Origin: Struthio camelus
Lineage: Eukaryota; Chordata; Aves; Struthioniformes; Struthionidae
Reading direction: 5' to 3'
Length of the DNA stretch: 64,000 nucleotides
Assembly (NCBI RefSeq): GCF_040807025.1
Contig: NC_090953.1
Location: forward strand, 743,501 to 807,500
In this document: in pieces, positions 48,031-58,983 of the stretch
How positions within the stretch are numbered: position 1 is the first letter of the stretch
Layout: every line of letters begins with the position of its first letter
Notes under the pieces: generated by a model
Told to the model about the DNA's origin: nothing
The model's input: the letters and a program-made list of their open reading frames with translations, nothing else
Databases searched by the model: none
Made by a program: the position numbers and the translations under genes

Positions 48031-49330
48031 GTGAAAGAACAGACGCCGCAAGCTCCCACTTGGCAGGTCCGCTCCCGCGAGAGGCTGCGGCAGCGCTGCA
48101 AGGCCCTCGTTCCCCGGGCTGGGGCTGATCCCGGCGGCGCTGCGGCCCGGCACCGTCGCGCCCCGAAACGCGGCCGGGCGGCTGCGGTTCCCCAAGCTCC
48201 CCCCGCGGCGTTAGCGGCTCGCGGGCGCTGCAGATCCCCGCTGGCAGCGGGTCGGCGCTGAGCCCGCAGCGCTGCCCTCGAGCGCGCGCGCGGGACGGAG
48301 CTTTGGCCGCAGCCCCGGAAAGCTGCCCGATCCCCGCGAGGCTGCTCGAAAGGGGCCCCGAAAGCCGGGCTGCGGCCGAGGAGCCGGCGCGGGCAGGGGG
48401 CTGCGCCCGGCCGGCCGCACGCGGCCTGGGGAGGACGCCGGGCTCGGCTCGGGGCGCCTCCGGACGCCCGGGACCGGCGGGCGCAGCTTTGCCGTTTCCT
48501 CTCCGCCCGGCTCCGAGGCCGGAGCTTGGGTTTTGAGCATCCCGGGAGCACCGAAAACAGCCTTTGCCGGACTTTTGCACAGCAATAGTAAAGGCAGATC
48601 CGGAGCACTCTTCAGAGCTGCGTGGAAGGACGCGACTTCCATCTTCTTGCAAAAGCAGCACGTTGCAGGGGGAGAATCTGTCCTATATGTTATTTTGGGG
48701 CTGTTTCGGGAGCTTGCTGGAGCTGGAAGGGACAAGGCCGCTTGCCGGGTACTCGGGCCAGACGCTCTCTCCGCCTGCGGCAGCGTCGTTCGCCGGGGCT
48801 CGAGCCCATCGCGCCGGCCCAGACCGGGACGGGTGGTCCTGGGCGGCGGGCGGGAGGGGGCAGCCCAGCGCGCCCGGCCGCGGGGACGGCGCCGCCGGGA
48901 CGGTCCCCGGGCCGTGACGGGGTCTCCTGCCTCCCCGGCCGATTCCTTCACCTTGAGCGGGTCCCTCGGCCGCGGGAACGCCGGGGGCTGTAAGGGCTTT
49001 TGCTGGGAGCGGCTCTGCCGCCCCGGTGGCAGGAAAGGGGGGTGCGGAGCCCTGATGCCGCGGGGTCGGCCGCCGCCGTGGCGGCGGGACACCTTCCCGC
49101 AGGAGCTGCGAGCGCGCGGTCGGGGCGGCTCGTTTGCGCGGCCCCGGGACGCTCCCGAGGCGCGTGCCGCCCCGGGCCAGCGGCGGAGGGTCGCCCGCGT
49201 GCCGGCCGGCCTGGCGGCACCAGCCCTGTGGCAGCCTCGCTGGCGCCGGCAGAGCCTGCTGGCCGCCCTTCCCAGCAGGTGAATCCCCCCGCTCGGCTCC
49301 CGCCGGGGGCGAAGCCGAAGCCTCGCTGTT
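48031..49330. other. CpG-rich block
   Basis: Among the most CpG-dense stretches upstream of the RASGRF1 promoter. Long minus and plus frames (for example minus 48,211-49,374) show no domain. No gene recognised. Confidence 0.45.
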
Positions 49331-49450
49331 TTATTTAGCTGCTGTGCTGTTCCTGCGAGCGTCGCGTTTAACACCTCATCAAGTCTTTAATTGTTTGTTT
49401 ACTTCTTCCTTACTAGTAAGATGCAATACTGGTTTAATTAGGGAACAGAG
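49331..49450. promoter_or_regulatory. AT-rich islet, candidate regulatory element
   Basis: CACCTCATCAAGTCTTTAAT, TTGTTTGTTTAC (forkhead-like GTTTAC at about 49,397) and GGTTTAATTAGG in a compact AT-rich patch flanked by CpG-rich DNA. Confidence 0.35.
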
Positions 49451-51388
49451 AAGTAGCGGGCTCCTCGCGGCGAGGCCGAAGCCGGGGGGCGACTGCACCC
49501 ACCTTCTGCCGCCGGCACCCTCCTCGCCTGGCTGCTTTGCACGGGGACCTGGGGGTGCAGGGCGCTTTCCTGGTGCGCAGGGCGCTGGTGCAGGGCTGGG
49601 GCGCCGTGCACGGGGCTGGGTGCCTGCGGCAAAGCGCGGCTCCCTCCCCGGCTGCTCGCACCGGGGCTGGGAGCGCTCCGAGCCGCAGCGTGGAAATTGC
49701 CAGTCAAACGCAGCGTAGTGAAGTGAGACCCAGGGTGCGTGGGGATGTTTGCACCTGAAAACACTCTGTACCTGTAGGGGCAGGAAAAGTCTTCACAAGT
49801 CTGCAGCTGTGATTTATTTTTCTCTTTCTCAGGGGAGGTTTCGCTGCTGTTGTGTCTACCACGTGGCAAACAGGGCCTGTAACAGCAGGACCCCGGCCTG
49901 TGAAGCGCAGGATCACACCAACACACACAGCGCGTGGTGGCGGTAATTCACGGGGAGAGGCTTGTAAAACGCGGCAGCTTTTCTCAGAAATGCCTAAAAA
50001 CAGCATTCAGTCAGCGAATGGCTGCTGCGCGGCGCCAGGCGAGCCTCTGCGCCGCTCGGGCAGCGCAGCGCGGCGGGTCCCGCGGCGCGGCCGGCAGCGG
50101 GGCTCGAGCGCCATGCCGCCTTTCCCCGGGAAACGCGCAGCGGCCTTGGCCGCAGCAGCGGGAATAGCGGCTGCAGCGGGCAGAGAGGGTCCTCCCGCCC
50201 CGTCTGGCCCCGCGGCGGCGGCGAGGACGAGGAGGTCTGCGGAAGCGCACGCGCCGCCGCGGGGACGTCGCCTCCCCGGGCTCGTCCCCCTGCGCGGGGC
50301 TAAAACCAGTCGAAAAGCCCTAATCTGGGGAGAAGAGGGACAGAGGCGGCCCGGTCCCTCCCTGGGCGCCGGAGCAGCCCCCTCCTTTGGCGGCGGTGGA
50401 GGCCGCGGTGCTCGAGGGGCAGGATGCCGGGGGCCGCGGCGGCGGCGCTGAGCCGCGCTCCTGGGTTACCCGGCGGAGGCTGCAGCTGCCCGGGCCAACG
50501 AGGGGATTTGCGGAGAAAGCAAATCCGCCGAGCCCTTCCTCGAGCCGGGCGACAAGGCAGCGAGCCCAGGTAATCCGGTTATCGCCGGCACCGGGGGCAC
50601 CCGGCGAGGGCCCGCGGCGCGGCCGCCGTCCCGGGCTGCTTGGGCGCTCGAAGGGGCTGCGGCGCTTGGGGGCCTCGGAGCAGCTCCCCGTGGACGCCGG
50701 TGCCTCGCGCAGAACGGGCTGCCGGGCTCGCAGCCTGCACGCTCGCGAGGCGGACGGCCCAAACGGGTCGCGATTTGGTGAACTGGGGGCAGGCGACTCC
50801 TTTCTGCCCCGTGCTTCGAGCGCAGGCGCCGGCAGCCGGGCCGGGGGCGAAGGGGGGCCGGGCGCCGCGCCAGCAGCCCTCCCCGCGCGGCTGCCACGGA
50901 TTGCGCGTTGTCGTGCCCAGCGCCGCCATTCCCGCAGAGCAGCTTCGCGGTTCGAAGGGCTGCTGCAATAATTTTGCACAGCCTAATAACAGTTCTTAAA
51001 CTCCCCGTTTAAAAAGGAGAGGGGGGGGGAAAAAAAAAAAGTCATCAAAGAGGTGACTTCCGCGGCGCGGATGGCTCGCTGGCGCCGCGGCTCAGGCGCG
51101 GCCAGCCCCTTCCCGGCTCCCAGTCGAGCGAGTTTAGTTGTAAGCGACAGATCAGGCTAACGAACGCGCAGCCTCTCGGCCCTGGTGAGGAGTCCCGCTT
51201 TCTAGCTCCCTCTCGCCCCGCGGCGCTTCGCGCAAATGTCACTTCTCCGGCTGCAGCCGCCGCCAGCCCGAGCGGGGCCAGTCGGCGGCGCTCGCAGGAC
51301 CCGCGCAGCCGCGGCGGCAACGCAAACGCGGGCCGAGCCGCGGGCCCCGGCGAGCGCGCGCCGACTGCGCCAACACTTTTTGTTTTAA
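49451..51388. other. Intergenic, mostly CpG-rich
   Basis: CpG-rich at 49,460-49,690, 50,020-50,950 and 51,060-51,370. A purine run lies at 51,015-51,040. No gene recognised. Confidence 0.4.
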
Positions 51389-51402
51389 CCACTAGATGGG
51401 AG
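51389..51402 (+). promoter_or_regulatory. Candidate CTCF site
   Basis: CCACTAGATGGGAG matches the first eleven core positions of the CTCF motif, with G for C at the twelfth. It lies about 7.3 kb upstream of the RASGRF1 start codon at the edge of a CpG-rich block. Motif match only. Confidence 0.35.
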
Positions 51403-54170
51403 AAAACTTTGCGGGCGCCGGGCGCGCCGCGGCAGCTCTCGCAGCGCCTTCGGTTTCCTCCGCTGGCAGGTGCTTTCGGAGCCGCTCGAGGGCGGCGGGG
51501 CGCACGACGCCGCGGCGCCGGGGAAGGGCAGGGACCCGGCCGGCGGCGCCCCGAGGTCGGCCTCGGGCACGAGCCCTGCGGGCGCCAGCCCACCGGGGAC
51601 GCGGGGGGTCTGTGGCAGGCACGGCTGCGGCTGGAGCTGCCGGTGGAAGTTACCCCCAGGACCCTGGGCAGGCGAGGAAGACGTTATGGATGAAGGACCA
51701 CCGAAGATGGCTTGAGCGGACTTCCCCGCTGCCCCGAAGCTGCCGCGTCTGGCTCGGCTGCCCCCCGGCACGGCCTGGGTTAGCGCAGCGCCAAGGGCCC
51801 TTCACGGCCGCTGAGCGCGCGGCACGTGCTCGTGAGCGGAGCCGGCCGTGTCCGCGATGCACGCGGCCACAAGCGCGTGCACCTGCTCTGGGCGCTTAAG
51901 AGTCTCTGTCTCTGCCTGGACGTTGTTTGCGTTTCTCCATAACGTTGTGAGGTGCCTTGCAGAAGAGGTAGGAGATGGCTTCTAACTCCTCCATGTTCGT
52001 GGAGGATGTCTCTCTACAGTGGCTCTTTCCTGGTTTCATTGGCTATTGAATTAGTAAAATTCAAAATGAAGCACGGTAGGTTTCCAGAACTGGTTTCCTT
52101 TGAAATCAGTAACCACTGATGGATTCATAGCACAGGTGGAAGAGGCATTTCCCAAGTAAACCACTTGGCAAATCTGTGTTCATCCTATCGTTTATTTTCA
52201 GGCATCGTGCGTGTTACAGAGTCAAACCCAGTACTTCTCAGTGGTTAGGGGTGCCCTCTCCCGCGGCCTGTTCATCACCTGCTCGCTCCAATTGCTGGTA
52301 AAACCGAACCGTGGCAATGCAGAAGGCTACGCAGCGAACGGTGGCGAAGGAGGAGGAAGGCCTGTGTGCCAAGAGGACGGGTGGCTTTACGGGACTGCCT
52401 CCGGCTGCGGCACGCTCGGAGCATCAGCCTGGCGTTTCTACAAACGCTTCGTACCGCTTCCTTCACAAGGAGGCGGCTGCTCTGCGCAGAGCAGCCCAGT
52501 TAGCAAGCAACAGCTTTCTGTCTTCGCGTCGGTGGAGCTGGACTGGAGGGACCCGCGTGCGAGTGTGCCGCCAGCCCAGCCGGCGGAGACCTGGGACCCC
52601 GGAGGCCGTCTGCACTGCGCGGCTGGTGACCGCTCCTCCCGAGCAGCTGGAGCGGGAGGGCCGGGAACGGCTCCGAGCCTCAGCCGGACGAGGCCTGTTC
52701 CTGTCCCCGCCGCAGGGGAGCGGCCCTGGGACGCGCGATGGAGCTGCGGCAGAAAGCTCGGGACCGCGGCGGCAAAGCGGCCCTGCCGAGCCGGGCGCCG
52801 GGAGCAGGGCCGCCTCTGGACGCGCGCGGGACGGGGCTGCTGGCTGCAGATCTGCACTCGCTGATTGACCCCAGCAGCCAGGTTTTCTCCCTGCCCTGGG
52901 GCCGCCTCTGTCAGGCAAGGTTAAGCGTATGATGCCAGTGATGTGAATCTTGTCTGCCAAAATGAAAAGCTGGATGGGGCCAATTAGCAGAGAACTGTCT
53001 GTGCAGTGAAGTGCTGAGTCCATCTCTCATGATACTCGTGTACCAGAGAGCGTTGCTTACCAGCCTGTGACACTGACATTTTGTGTGAACGTAACGGATA
53101 CCTCCTTACGCTTTGAACATCTCTTCTGTGCTCCCATTGCCCTAGCAATATTACCAAGGACACAAAGGGTATCACGCCGGAGCCTTGCCGAGGAATCTGG
53201 AAAAAATCAAGGGCACACTGGGGATCAGCTCTAAACGAGAACGCATTTTGAATCAGGTTGCTTTGTCTTGTCCTCAAATGATCTGGTGCACTGTCAACTC
53301 TACCAAGGCACCAGGGTGTTCCTGATCCCTCAGAATTTGCTGCTGAGCTAAGAACTGGCAAATTTTGCATAGCTTTGCTCTATGAATTGTTTTGCTTTGC
53401 TCCCTGCAACCAAACAGCTGTGTCTTTGCACCTGCAGAACTGCTCTCTGCGCCCTCAGCTATCTCCGCTCAGCCTAATCCTGGCTCTAGACGCAGGCGTG
53501 GCCAACAGAACGAAGCACCCGCGAGATGAACTAAAATCTCCTTGATGCTCCCTGTGAAGCATTTTGAAAATATACCCAGTGTATACCTGTTGCAGCTAAA
53601 TCTTGCTTTTATAACTAAGGTACCTGTCCTCCGCATGGTTTAAGTGGTGGTTTAACCGCCTTAACGTAGGATGGGCCTTTCAGGCTTGCGTATGTGATTT
53701 AGGAGCCCAGGTCCACGGGTTTGAATACAGCTTGTGGTAATTGCTTTTGGAAAGCCCACCAATAACCTTGTGCACTCCAGCATACTCAGAGTCCCTTACA
53801 AGAAGGAGAAGCTCACTGTGTGCCTACTAGCACGACAACTGGGACGTAAGAGAAACTTCCCGGAGGCATGAAACAAGCATCCACCGTCAGCACGTAAAGG
53901 TAAAGGTGCACCAGGCTGGCAGCAGCACGGACCAACGCTGCGTCCCAGGAAAACGCGTTTTAGTGACGCGAATGTCACTGTCCTGCTTCTTCTGCCACTT
54001 CCGCAGCCCTGGGCTGATGCCACTCAGCTCGTCTGTATAAAAACGCCCGTTCCACTTCCAACTGCAAATTAAGGAAATGCCTTTGTCAGTAGAAGGACAA
54101 CCTTCTGTTTTCGGTCTCTGTGCTGTCAGCTCATCAAACACCATCTCGGCTGTGACTTACCAGCTTTCTG
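51403..54170. other. Intergenic: CpG-rich then mixed
   Basis: CpG-rich until about 51,860 and again at 52,540-52,860; mixed elsewhere. 53,000-54,070 is moderate GC with no recognised element. Confidence 0.4.
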
Positions 54171-55800
54171 CTCGGCTCTCCCGCTGCCGGGCGGCTCGCG
54201 GGGGCGCAGCCGAGCCAGGCCCTTGCCGGGGAGGCCGAGCTGATGCCTCCCAGCTCCCGCGAGATCCAGCAGCTTTATTTTCCATTGCGCGCATGTTTAG
54301 CGTCTGCATCCTCGGTTTGTAGTTCAGCCAGTGAGATTTGTTTAGGGGCCCGTTGCGGTAGCGAGCATCTGCAGCGCCGGCAGGAAGCAGGGACGCGAGT
54401 GCCGCGCGCAGGAGCGAGCCGGAGCATCGCGGGGGCTGCGCAAGGCACGGAGGGGGCGGCGCTGCGCTCCCCCACGCGCCGTGCCCCGGAGAGCGGCCCA
54501 CCCGCCGCGCCGCGCCGCGGGCCAGCCCTCGGACGGCCGTTTGCCCCTGGTAACGGGCCTCGTGCTGGGCGCGCCTCGAGCGCGTTTCCCCCCGACCCGC
54601 CGGCTGCGGCGGCTGCCAAAAGCCAGCCCTGCCGGGAGCGTTTTCACGCGCCGGTGGGAAAACGTCACCGCTACCGAACAAGCGGGTGAGCCCAGGGCTC
54701 TCGAGCCATCTGGCAGCGCACCTCGTACACCTCGCTTTAGCTGGATGTGCAGGACGACAGATTATGTCTCCTAGCCGAGCCTGAAAGAGGGAGGAGGCTG
54801 CACAGGAGCTGAACCGATTAGCGAGACACTGGCGTATGGAAGAGCGCCTGCCGTCAGCAGAGTCGATGCGAGCCCAGCTCGTGCAAAAGCTTGAAGCACG
54901 GGCTAAAACCAACAAGCGCCTTGTTTTACCCAGCTGGTTCTTTTGGCAGGGGAATAACAGCATGTGTATATCCCCGGGGGGGGGGGGGGGCAATACCGGC
55001 AGCAGTAACTGCACCCGCCCAGGTAACGCCGGCAGGATGCCCGGCAGCGCGAACCCCGGCGCCGCAGCCCGCCCTGCCCTCCGGCCCCCCGTTTCCCCAG
55101 TCCTTGCGTGGCTTGTCGGACAGGGCAAATACAGGTACGCAGGTCCCTGCGACCCTGACCCAAGACGGGTTTGCAGAGCGCGCGAACTGGGGCCGGGCCG
55201 GCCCGTCAGGACGCTGCCCGCGCGAGGGCTGCGACCGACTCTTCGTCGAGGAGCCTGGAGGGCGGCAGAGCCGGCCCCGGCCGGCTGCTAGTGCCACAAA
55301 TAATTATGTTCAGGCTCAAGCCTTGGCTTTGAGCAGGAAGCCCCTAGGAACTGCTTCAGTGTTTATCAAACGCTAAGACGGAGAGAGAAGAAGCCGTTGC
55401 GATTAAAACACTTGGAAACCAGCGGGAACCCTAACGCTGGAAGAGCTCCCTGTCTCGGCCCAGCCCTCGGGAGCTGGGCTGACTCCTCCCGGGCAGCGCT
55501 CCTCTTCGGGAGAAGTGATGAACGCTTCATCTCTCCTTCCCCAAACCAGACAGATCACGCTGCAAACATCTTAAAATCGATCAGCGAATATATCAAATCC
55601 AAAAAAAAAAAGCCTCCCTTTGCTTTTGGAAGTTAAAGTTTCCATAGCTGCTCTAGCCTTGGAAAATTTCAGCTCTTCTTTCCGCTACCCTCCATCTCGT
55701 CTAAGCGGAGTCCAAGCTAGCTATCACACAGGCAGGGGACGCGGTCCCATCTGCTATCAACTCCAGAGGAGCCAACAGCCGTTTCCTGGGGAGCTGTCAG
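54171..55800. other. Intergenic, CpG-rich patches and a G-run
   Basis: CpG-rich at 54,180-54,680 and 55,030-55,290. A 15-base G-run lies at 54,976-54,990, directly after CCCC. No gene recognised. Confidence 0.4.
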
Positions 55801-57289
55801 CGTCACCGGTAGGTAGCGGCGCGCTCCGGGCCGCTGGAGGGGGGCCGGCAGGTCTCACCCCCGCCCTGCTCGCGAGGAGCTAGCCCCCGGCACCAGTTGC
55901 CGTCTGCACGGCGGCAGTCCCTCCTGACCTGCTGATGCTTTGGGGAGCGCCGACACGGGCGCTCGCCCTGCTGCTGCCCGTGCTTTTCGCTCGGGTACGT
56001 CCGTCCTTTCCCGCGCGTTTGCCCAGCGAGGGCGTTACCGGCAGCGCTAACTTCCAAGCTGCCATTTGATGCGGGATCTTGCAGGCTTCCGCGGAGGAGC
56101 CGTCCTCGCGCCACTGTGCGGTTCAGGACCGGCGGGTCCCCCGCCAGAACGGCGGGCGGCACCACCCGCGGCGCGACCGCACGACGCGGAGCCGGGGGAC
56201 AGCCCGACCCCGCCGCCGGCTGGACCTGCCACGGGAAAGCGTCTCAGCGGCTTTGCCCGGGGGTGGTTCGGGACGGGCGCTCAGCGGGCGGCCTGGCGGG
56301 GCGCGCGCCCGAGGAGGCACGCGTCGGTTTTCCTCGAGCGGAGGAGGCCGCGGGGGCAGATGGGATGCAGAGCCCGAGCGGTGAGGCTGCGAGCGGCTCG
56401 CGGGCAGCGGAGCGGGTCAGGCAACCGCACTAACCGGCCTCCACCCGCGTGGGATTCGGGTAAGGCGGAGGGTGTCCTCGCCGTGCTGCCGGGTTATCCG
56501 CCCGCTGGAAGGGGCGGGCGGGCGCGGAGCGGCGGAGCCCCGCGCCCCGATCCGGCGCCCAGCGCCGAGGCCCTCCCCAGGTTCCAGACCGGTCCCTGCT
56601 GTTACCAAGGCAACCCGTGACCTCACCGAATTCCTTGGAGATCTTCCAACGGGTTTCAGCCGAAACAAAGCTAATTAACACCGTTTTCCTGACTGCCTCC
56701 CAATGCGCAGGGGCTGGGGCCTGGCCCCTCTCCGCTGGCCGCGGCGGGCTCGCTCGCGGGGCGCCCTGGGGAGGTGGGGCTGCGCGCCACCCCTCGGGCC
56801 TCACGCGTGCCCATCACCGTGGCCTCTGACCGATGCGCAGGACCCAGCGGCTGCAGAGCCGGCACGCGGGGAGCCCGTTCTGTGCCCCGCAGGGGTTCCC
56901 GCTGCGGCCGGCGTCGCCCTGCTCTGCACAGCACGGAGGGGCCCAAAGGAGGGAGGGAGGTTAAGGAAAGAAAAGGATGAGCCAAAGGGAACCGACTGGG
57001 CTCCTCTCCCGCCCCGCCTGCACCCAACCGTGGCAGCCGGGAGCGGCGGTGGAGTTACTGGGGTGCCCTAACCAGGAGAGGGAGGGAGGACGGTGCTGAC
57101 ACCTGGGGGCGCAGAGGGCCGACCCTGCCTTTAGGGACTGCAGCGTGCGAGGGCTGGGAGAGCGGCTGCGCGCGGGAGCCAGCCCGGCAGAGGGCCGTGA
57201 GCGGGGACGCCCCGCGGTCGGCGCCCAGGGCAGGAGGGGTGCCCAGGGGCACGCCTGGCCCCTACACCGCAGCGGGCCAAGCCAGCCCG
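55801..57289. other. CpG-rich block upstream of the RASGRF1 promoter array
   Basis: Nearly continuous CpG-rich DNA leading into the G-run minisatellite. It could be part of an extended promoter domain of RASGRF1, but nothing specific is recognisable and no exon is supported. Confidence 0.4.
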
Positions 57290-58280
57290 GGAGCCCCACC
57301 GGGCCCAGGATCCTGCCTGGCCCAGGGGTCCCGTTGCACCCGGGGGCTGTGCCCAGTCAGGGGTCCCATCCGGCCTGCGGGTCACACTCAGCTGCAGGTC
57401 CTGCTTGGCTCGAGGGTCTGTCCTGCCGTGGGAGTCCTGCCTGACCCAGCAGTCCTGCTCAGTCTGGGGTCTCCCACAGCCTGCGGTCACTCCAGGCTCG
57501 GTGGTCCCGCTCATCCCAGGGTCCTGATCGGCCTGGGGGTCCCTCCTGGCCCGGGGGGACCTGCTCAGCCTGGGGGAGGGGGTCCCTCGTGGCCCGAGGT
57601 CCCACCTGGCACGGGAGGTCCCACTTGACCTGGGGTGCCACCTGGCTGGGGGGGAGGGGTCCTGCTCGGCCGGGCCCGGGGGGGTCCCACCGGGCTGGGG
57701 GGGGGGGTCCTGCTCGGCCGGGCCCAGGGGGTCCCACCTGGCCCAGGGTCCCACCCGGCCGGGAGGGGGGGTGGGGGTCCTGCTCGGCCGGGCCCGGGGT
57801 CCCACCCGGCCGGGGGGGGGTGGGGGTCCTGCTCGGCCGGGCCCGGGGGGTCCCACCCGGCCGGGGGGGGGGGTCCTGCTCGGCCGGGGGGGGGGGGTCC
57901 TGTTCGGCCGGGGGGGGGGGGGGTCCCGTCCGGCCCGGGGTCCCATCCGGCCGGGGGGGGGGTCCTGCTCGGCCGGGCCCGGGGGGTCCCACCCGGCCGG
58001 GGGGGGGGGTGGGGGTCCTGCTCGGCCAGGCCCGGGGTCCCACCGGGCCGGGGGGGGGGTCCTGTTCGGCCGGGGGGTGGGGGGTCCCACCCGGCCCGGG
58101 GTCCCATCCGGCCGGGGGGGGGGGTCCTGCTCGGCCGGGCCCGGGGGGTCCCACCCGGCCGGGGGGGGGTGGGGGTCCTGTTCGGCCGGGGGGGGGGGTC
58201 CCATCCGGCCCGGGGTCCCATCCGGCCGGGGGGGGGGGGGTCCTGCTCGGCCGGGCCCGGGGGGTCCCACCAGTCTCGGG
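57290..58280 (+). repeat. G-run minisatellite next to the RASGRF1 promoter
   Basis: Tandem units of roughly 22 bases, grouped into about 45-base pairs in the right part, read GGTCCTGCTCGGCCGGGCCC then a G-run then GGTCCCACCCGGCCGG and another G-run. From 57,290 to about 57,630 the copies are old and divergent, with forms such as CTCAGCCTGGGG. From about 57,640 to 58,280 they are nearly identical, with runs of 7 to 13 G. The G strand is the RASGRF1 sense strand and has dense G-quadruplex potential. The array stops about 420 bases before the RASGRF1 start codon. Long open frames on both strands here are by-products of the repeat. Confidence 0.93.
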
Positions 58281-58584
58281 GTGGGGGGGGGCGGAGGGAA
58301 GGTCCGGTGCGCGGAGCGGCAGCGCCGCCGCGGCCCGGGGGCGGGAGGGGAGAGGGGGGCCGGGGGGCGCGGCGGGGGCCGCCGCTGCTGACGGGTGCGC
58401 GGCGCGGGGCCCCGTCCGCGGAGCCGGTATTGGCTCCGGGGGGGGGGGGGCGGCATCACATGACGCGGCCGCTGGCGGGGGACGGGGCTGCCGGCCGGCG
58501 CCGCTTCCCCGGCAGAGCCGCCGCCGCCGGGCGGGCACCGGGCGCTGCGCGGGCACCGCGGCGGGGGGGGGGCTCGGCCGCGGC

Positions 58585-58626
58585 ATGAGCCGCCGGCGGC
58601 TCCCCGGGGGCCGCGGGCGCTGCTGA
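58585..58626 (+). other. Upstream open reading frame, 13 codons, in the RASGRF1 leader
   Basis: ATG at 58,585 opens a short frame reading MSRRRLPGGRGRC and closing at TGA 58,624-58,626, 75 bases before the main start. The context CGGC-ATG-A has no purine at -3, so initiation there would be weak. It counts as a uORF only if transcription begins upstream of 58,585, which is not shown. No conserved peptide is recognised. Confidence 0.45.
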
Positions 58627-58673
58627 GGCGGGCGCGGGGGCTGCGGCTGCTCGCCGGGTGCCCGGCGGGGACC

Positions 58674-58679
58674 ATGTGA
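58674..58679 (+). other. Start-stop element (ATG-TGA) before the RASGRF1 start codon
   Basis: ATG at 58,674-58,676 is immediately followed by TGA, a minimal uORF encoding only Met. Its context GGACC-ATG-T has A at -3, as strong as the main start, which begins 28 bases downstream. Such AUG-stop elements can stall ribosomes and reduce or gate initiation at the next AUG. The role here is inferred from known start-stop elements in other genes. Confidence 0.55.
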
Positions 58680-58701
58680 GGCGCTGGCGGTGCCCGGCAC
58701 C

Positions 58702-58977
58702 ATGCAGAAAGGGATGCGGCTCAATGACGGGCACGTCACCTACCTGGGGCTGCTGGCGAAGAAGGACGGCGCCAGGAAGGGCTATCTGAGCAAGAGGAGC
58801 TCCGACAACACAAAATGGCACACCAAGTGGTTCGCGCTGCTGCAGAACATGCTCTTCTACTTCGAGACCGACTCCAGCTCCCGGCCCTCCGGGCTCTACC
58901 TGCTCGAGGGCTGCGTCTGCGACCGCGCACCCTCTCCCAAGCCCTCCCTCTCGGCCAAAGACTCCCTGGAGAAGCAG
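58702..58977 (+). CDS. RASGRF1: RASGRF1, first coding exon (partial gene, residues 1-92)
   Basis: This exon encodes the N-terminus of Ras-specific guanine nucleotide-releasing factor 1, the calcium/calmodulin-responsive neuronal exchange factor for Ras and Rac. The 92 residues begin MQKGMRLNDGHV and hold the first part of the N-terminal PH domain from about residue 25: KGYLSKRSSDNTKW at 26-39, then WFALLQNMLFYFE at 43-55, then SGLYLLEGCVCDRAPSP at 63-79. From memory this matches mammalian RASGRF1 nearly throughout, whereas RASGRF2 differs clearly, having fewer identical residues in the same span. The ATG at 58,702 is chosen because the family starts MQKG and its context is CACC-ATG; the in-frame GTG 12 bases upstream is not needed. 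The exon ends after codon 92 at GAAGCAG|GTAGGT, a good phase-0 donor, and the frame beyond it is not family-like. The other exons lie beyond the window. Identity is seen in the protein; function is family knowledge. Confidence 0.96.
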
Positions 58978-58983
58978 GTAGGT
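58978..58983 (+). other. RASGRF1: Splice donor of RASGRF1 exon 1
   Basis: GTAGGT directly follows the codon pair AAG-CAG, so the exon/intron junction reads CAG|GTAGGT. The homologous human protein changes exon after the same Lys-Gln pair as I recall it, and downstream codons stop resembling the family. Intron phase is 0. Confidence 0.9.

Larger units (their letters stand above)
58281..58701 (+). promoter_or_regulatory. RASGRF1: RASGRF1 CpG-island promoter and 5' untranslated region
   Basis: This very CpG-rich stretch has no TATA box at a sensible place. A reversed CCAAT box (ATTGG) lies at 58,428-58,432, and TCACATGA, an E-box of the M-box/USF/TFE type, lies at 58,456-58,463. A run of 12 or more G at about 58,439-58,450 separates them. 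The transcription start is not visible from sequence; a dispersed CpG-island start between about 58,460 and 58,600 is an inference. The leader contains a 13-codon upstream frame and a start-stop element, listed separately. The upstream edge abuts the G-rich minisatellite. Confidence 0.7.

Noticed and set aside
58690..58701. In-frame upstream GTG start that would add four residues to RASGRF1
   Set aside because: The family begins at MQKG and the ATG at 58,702 has a good context; non-ATG initiation is not needed.
57131..58739. Minus frames of 514 and 426 codons, Pro/Gly/Arg-rich
   Set aside because: These are antisense translations of the G-run minisatellite and the RASGRF1 promoter; low complexity with no domain.
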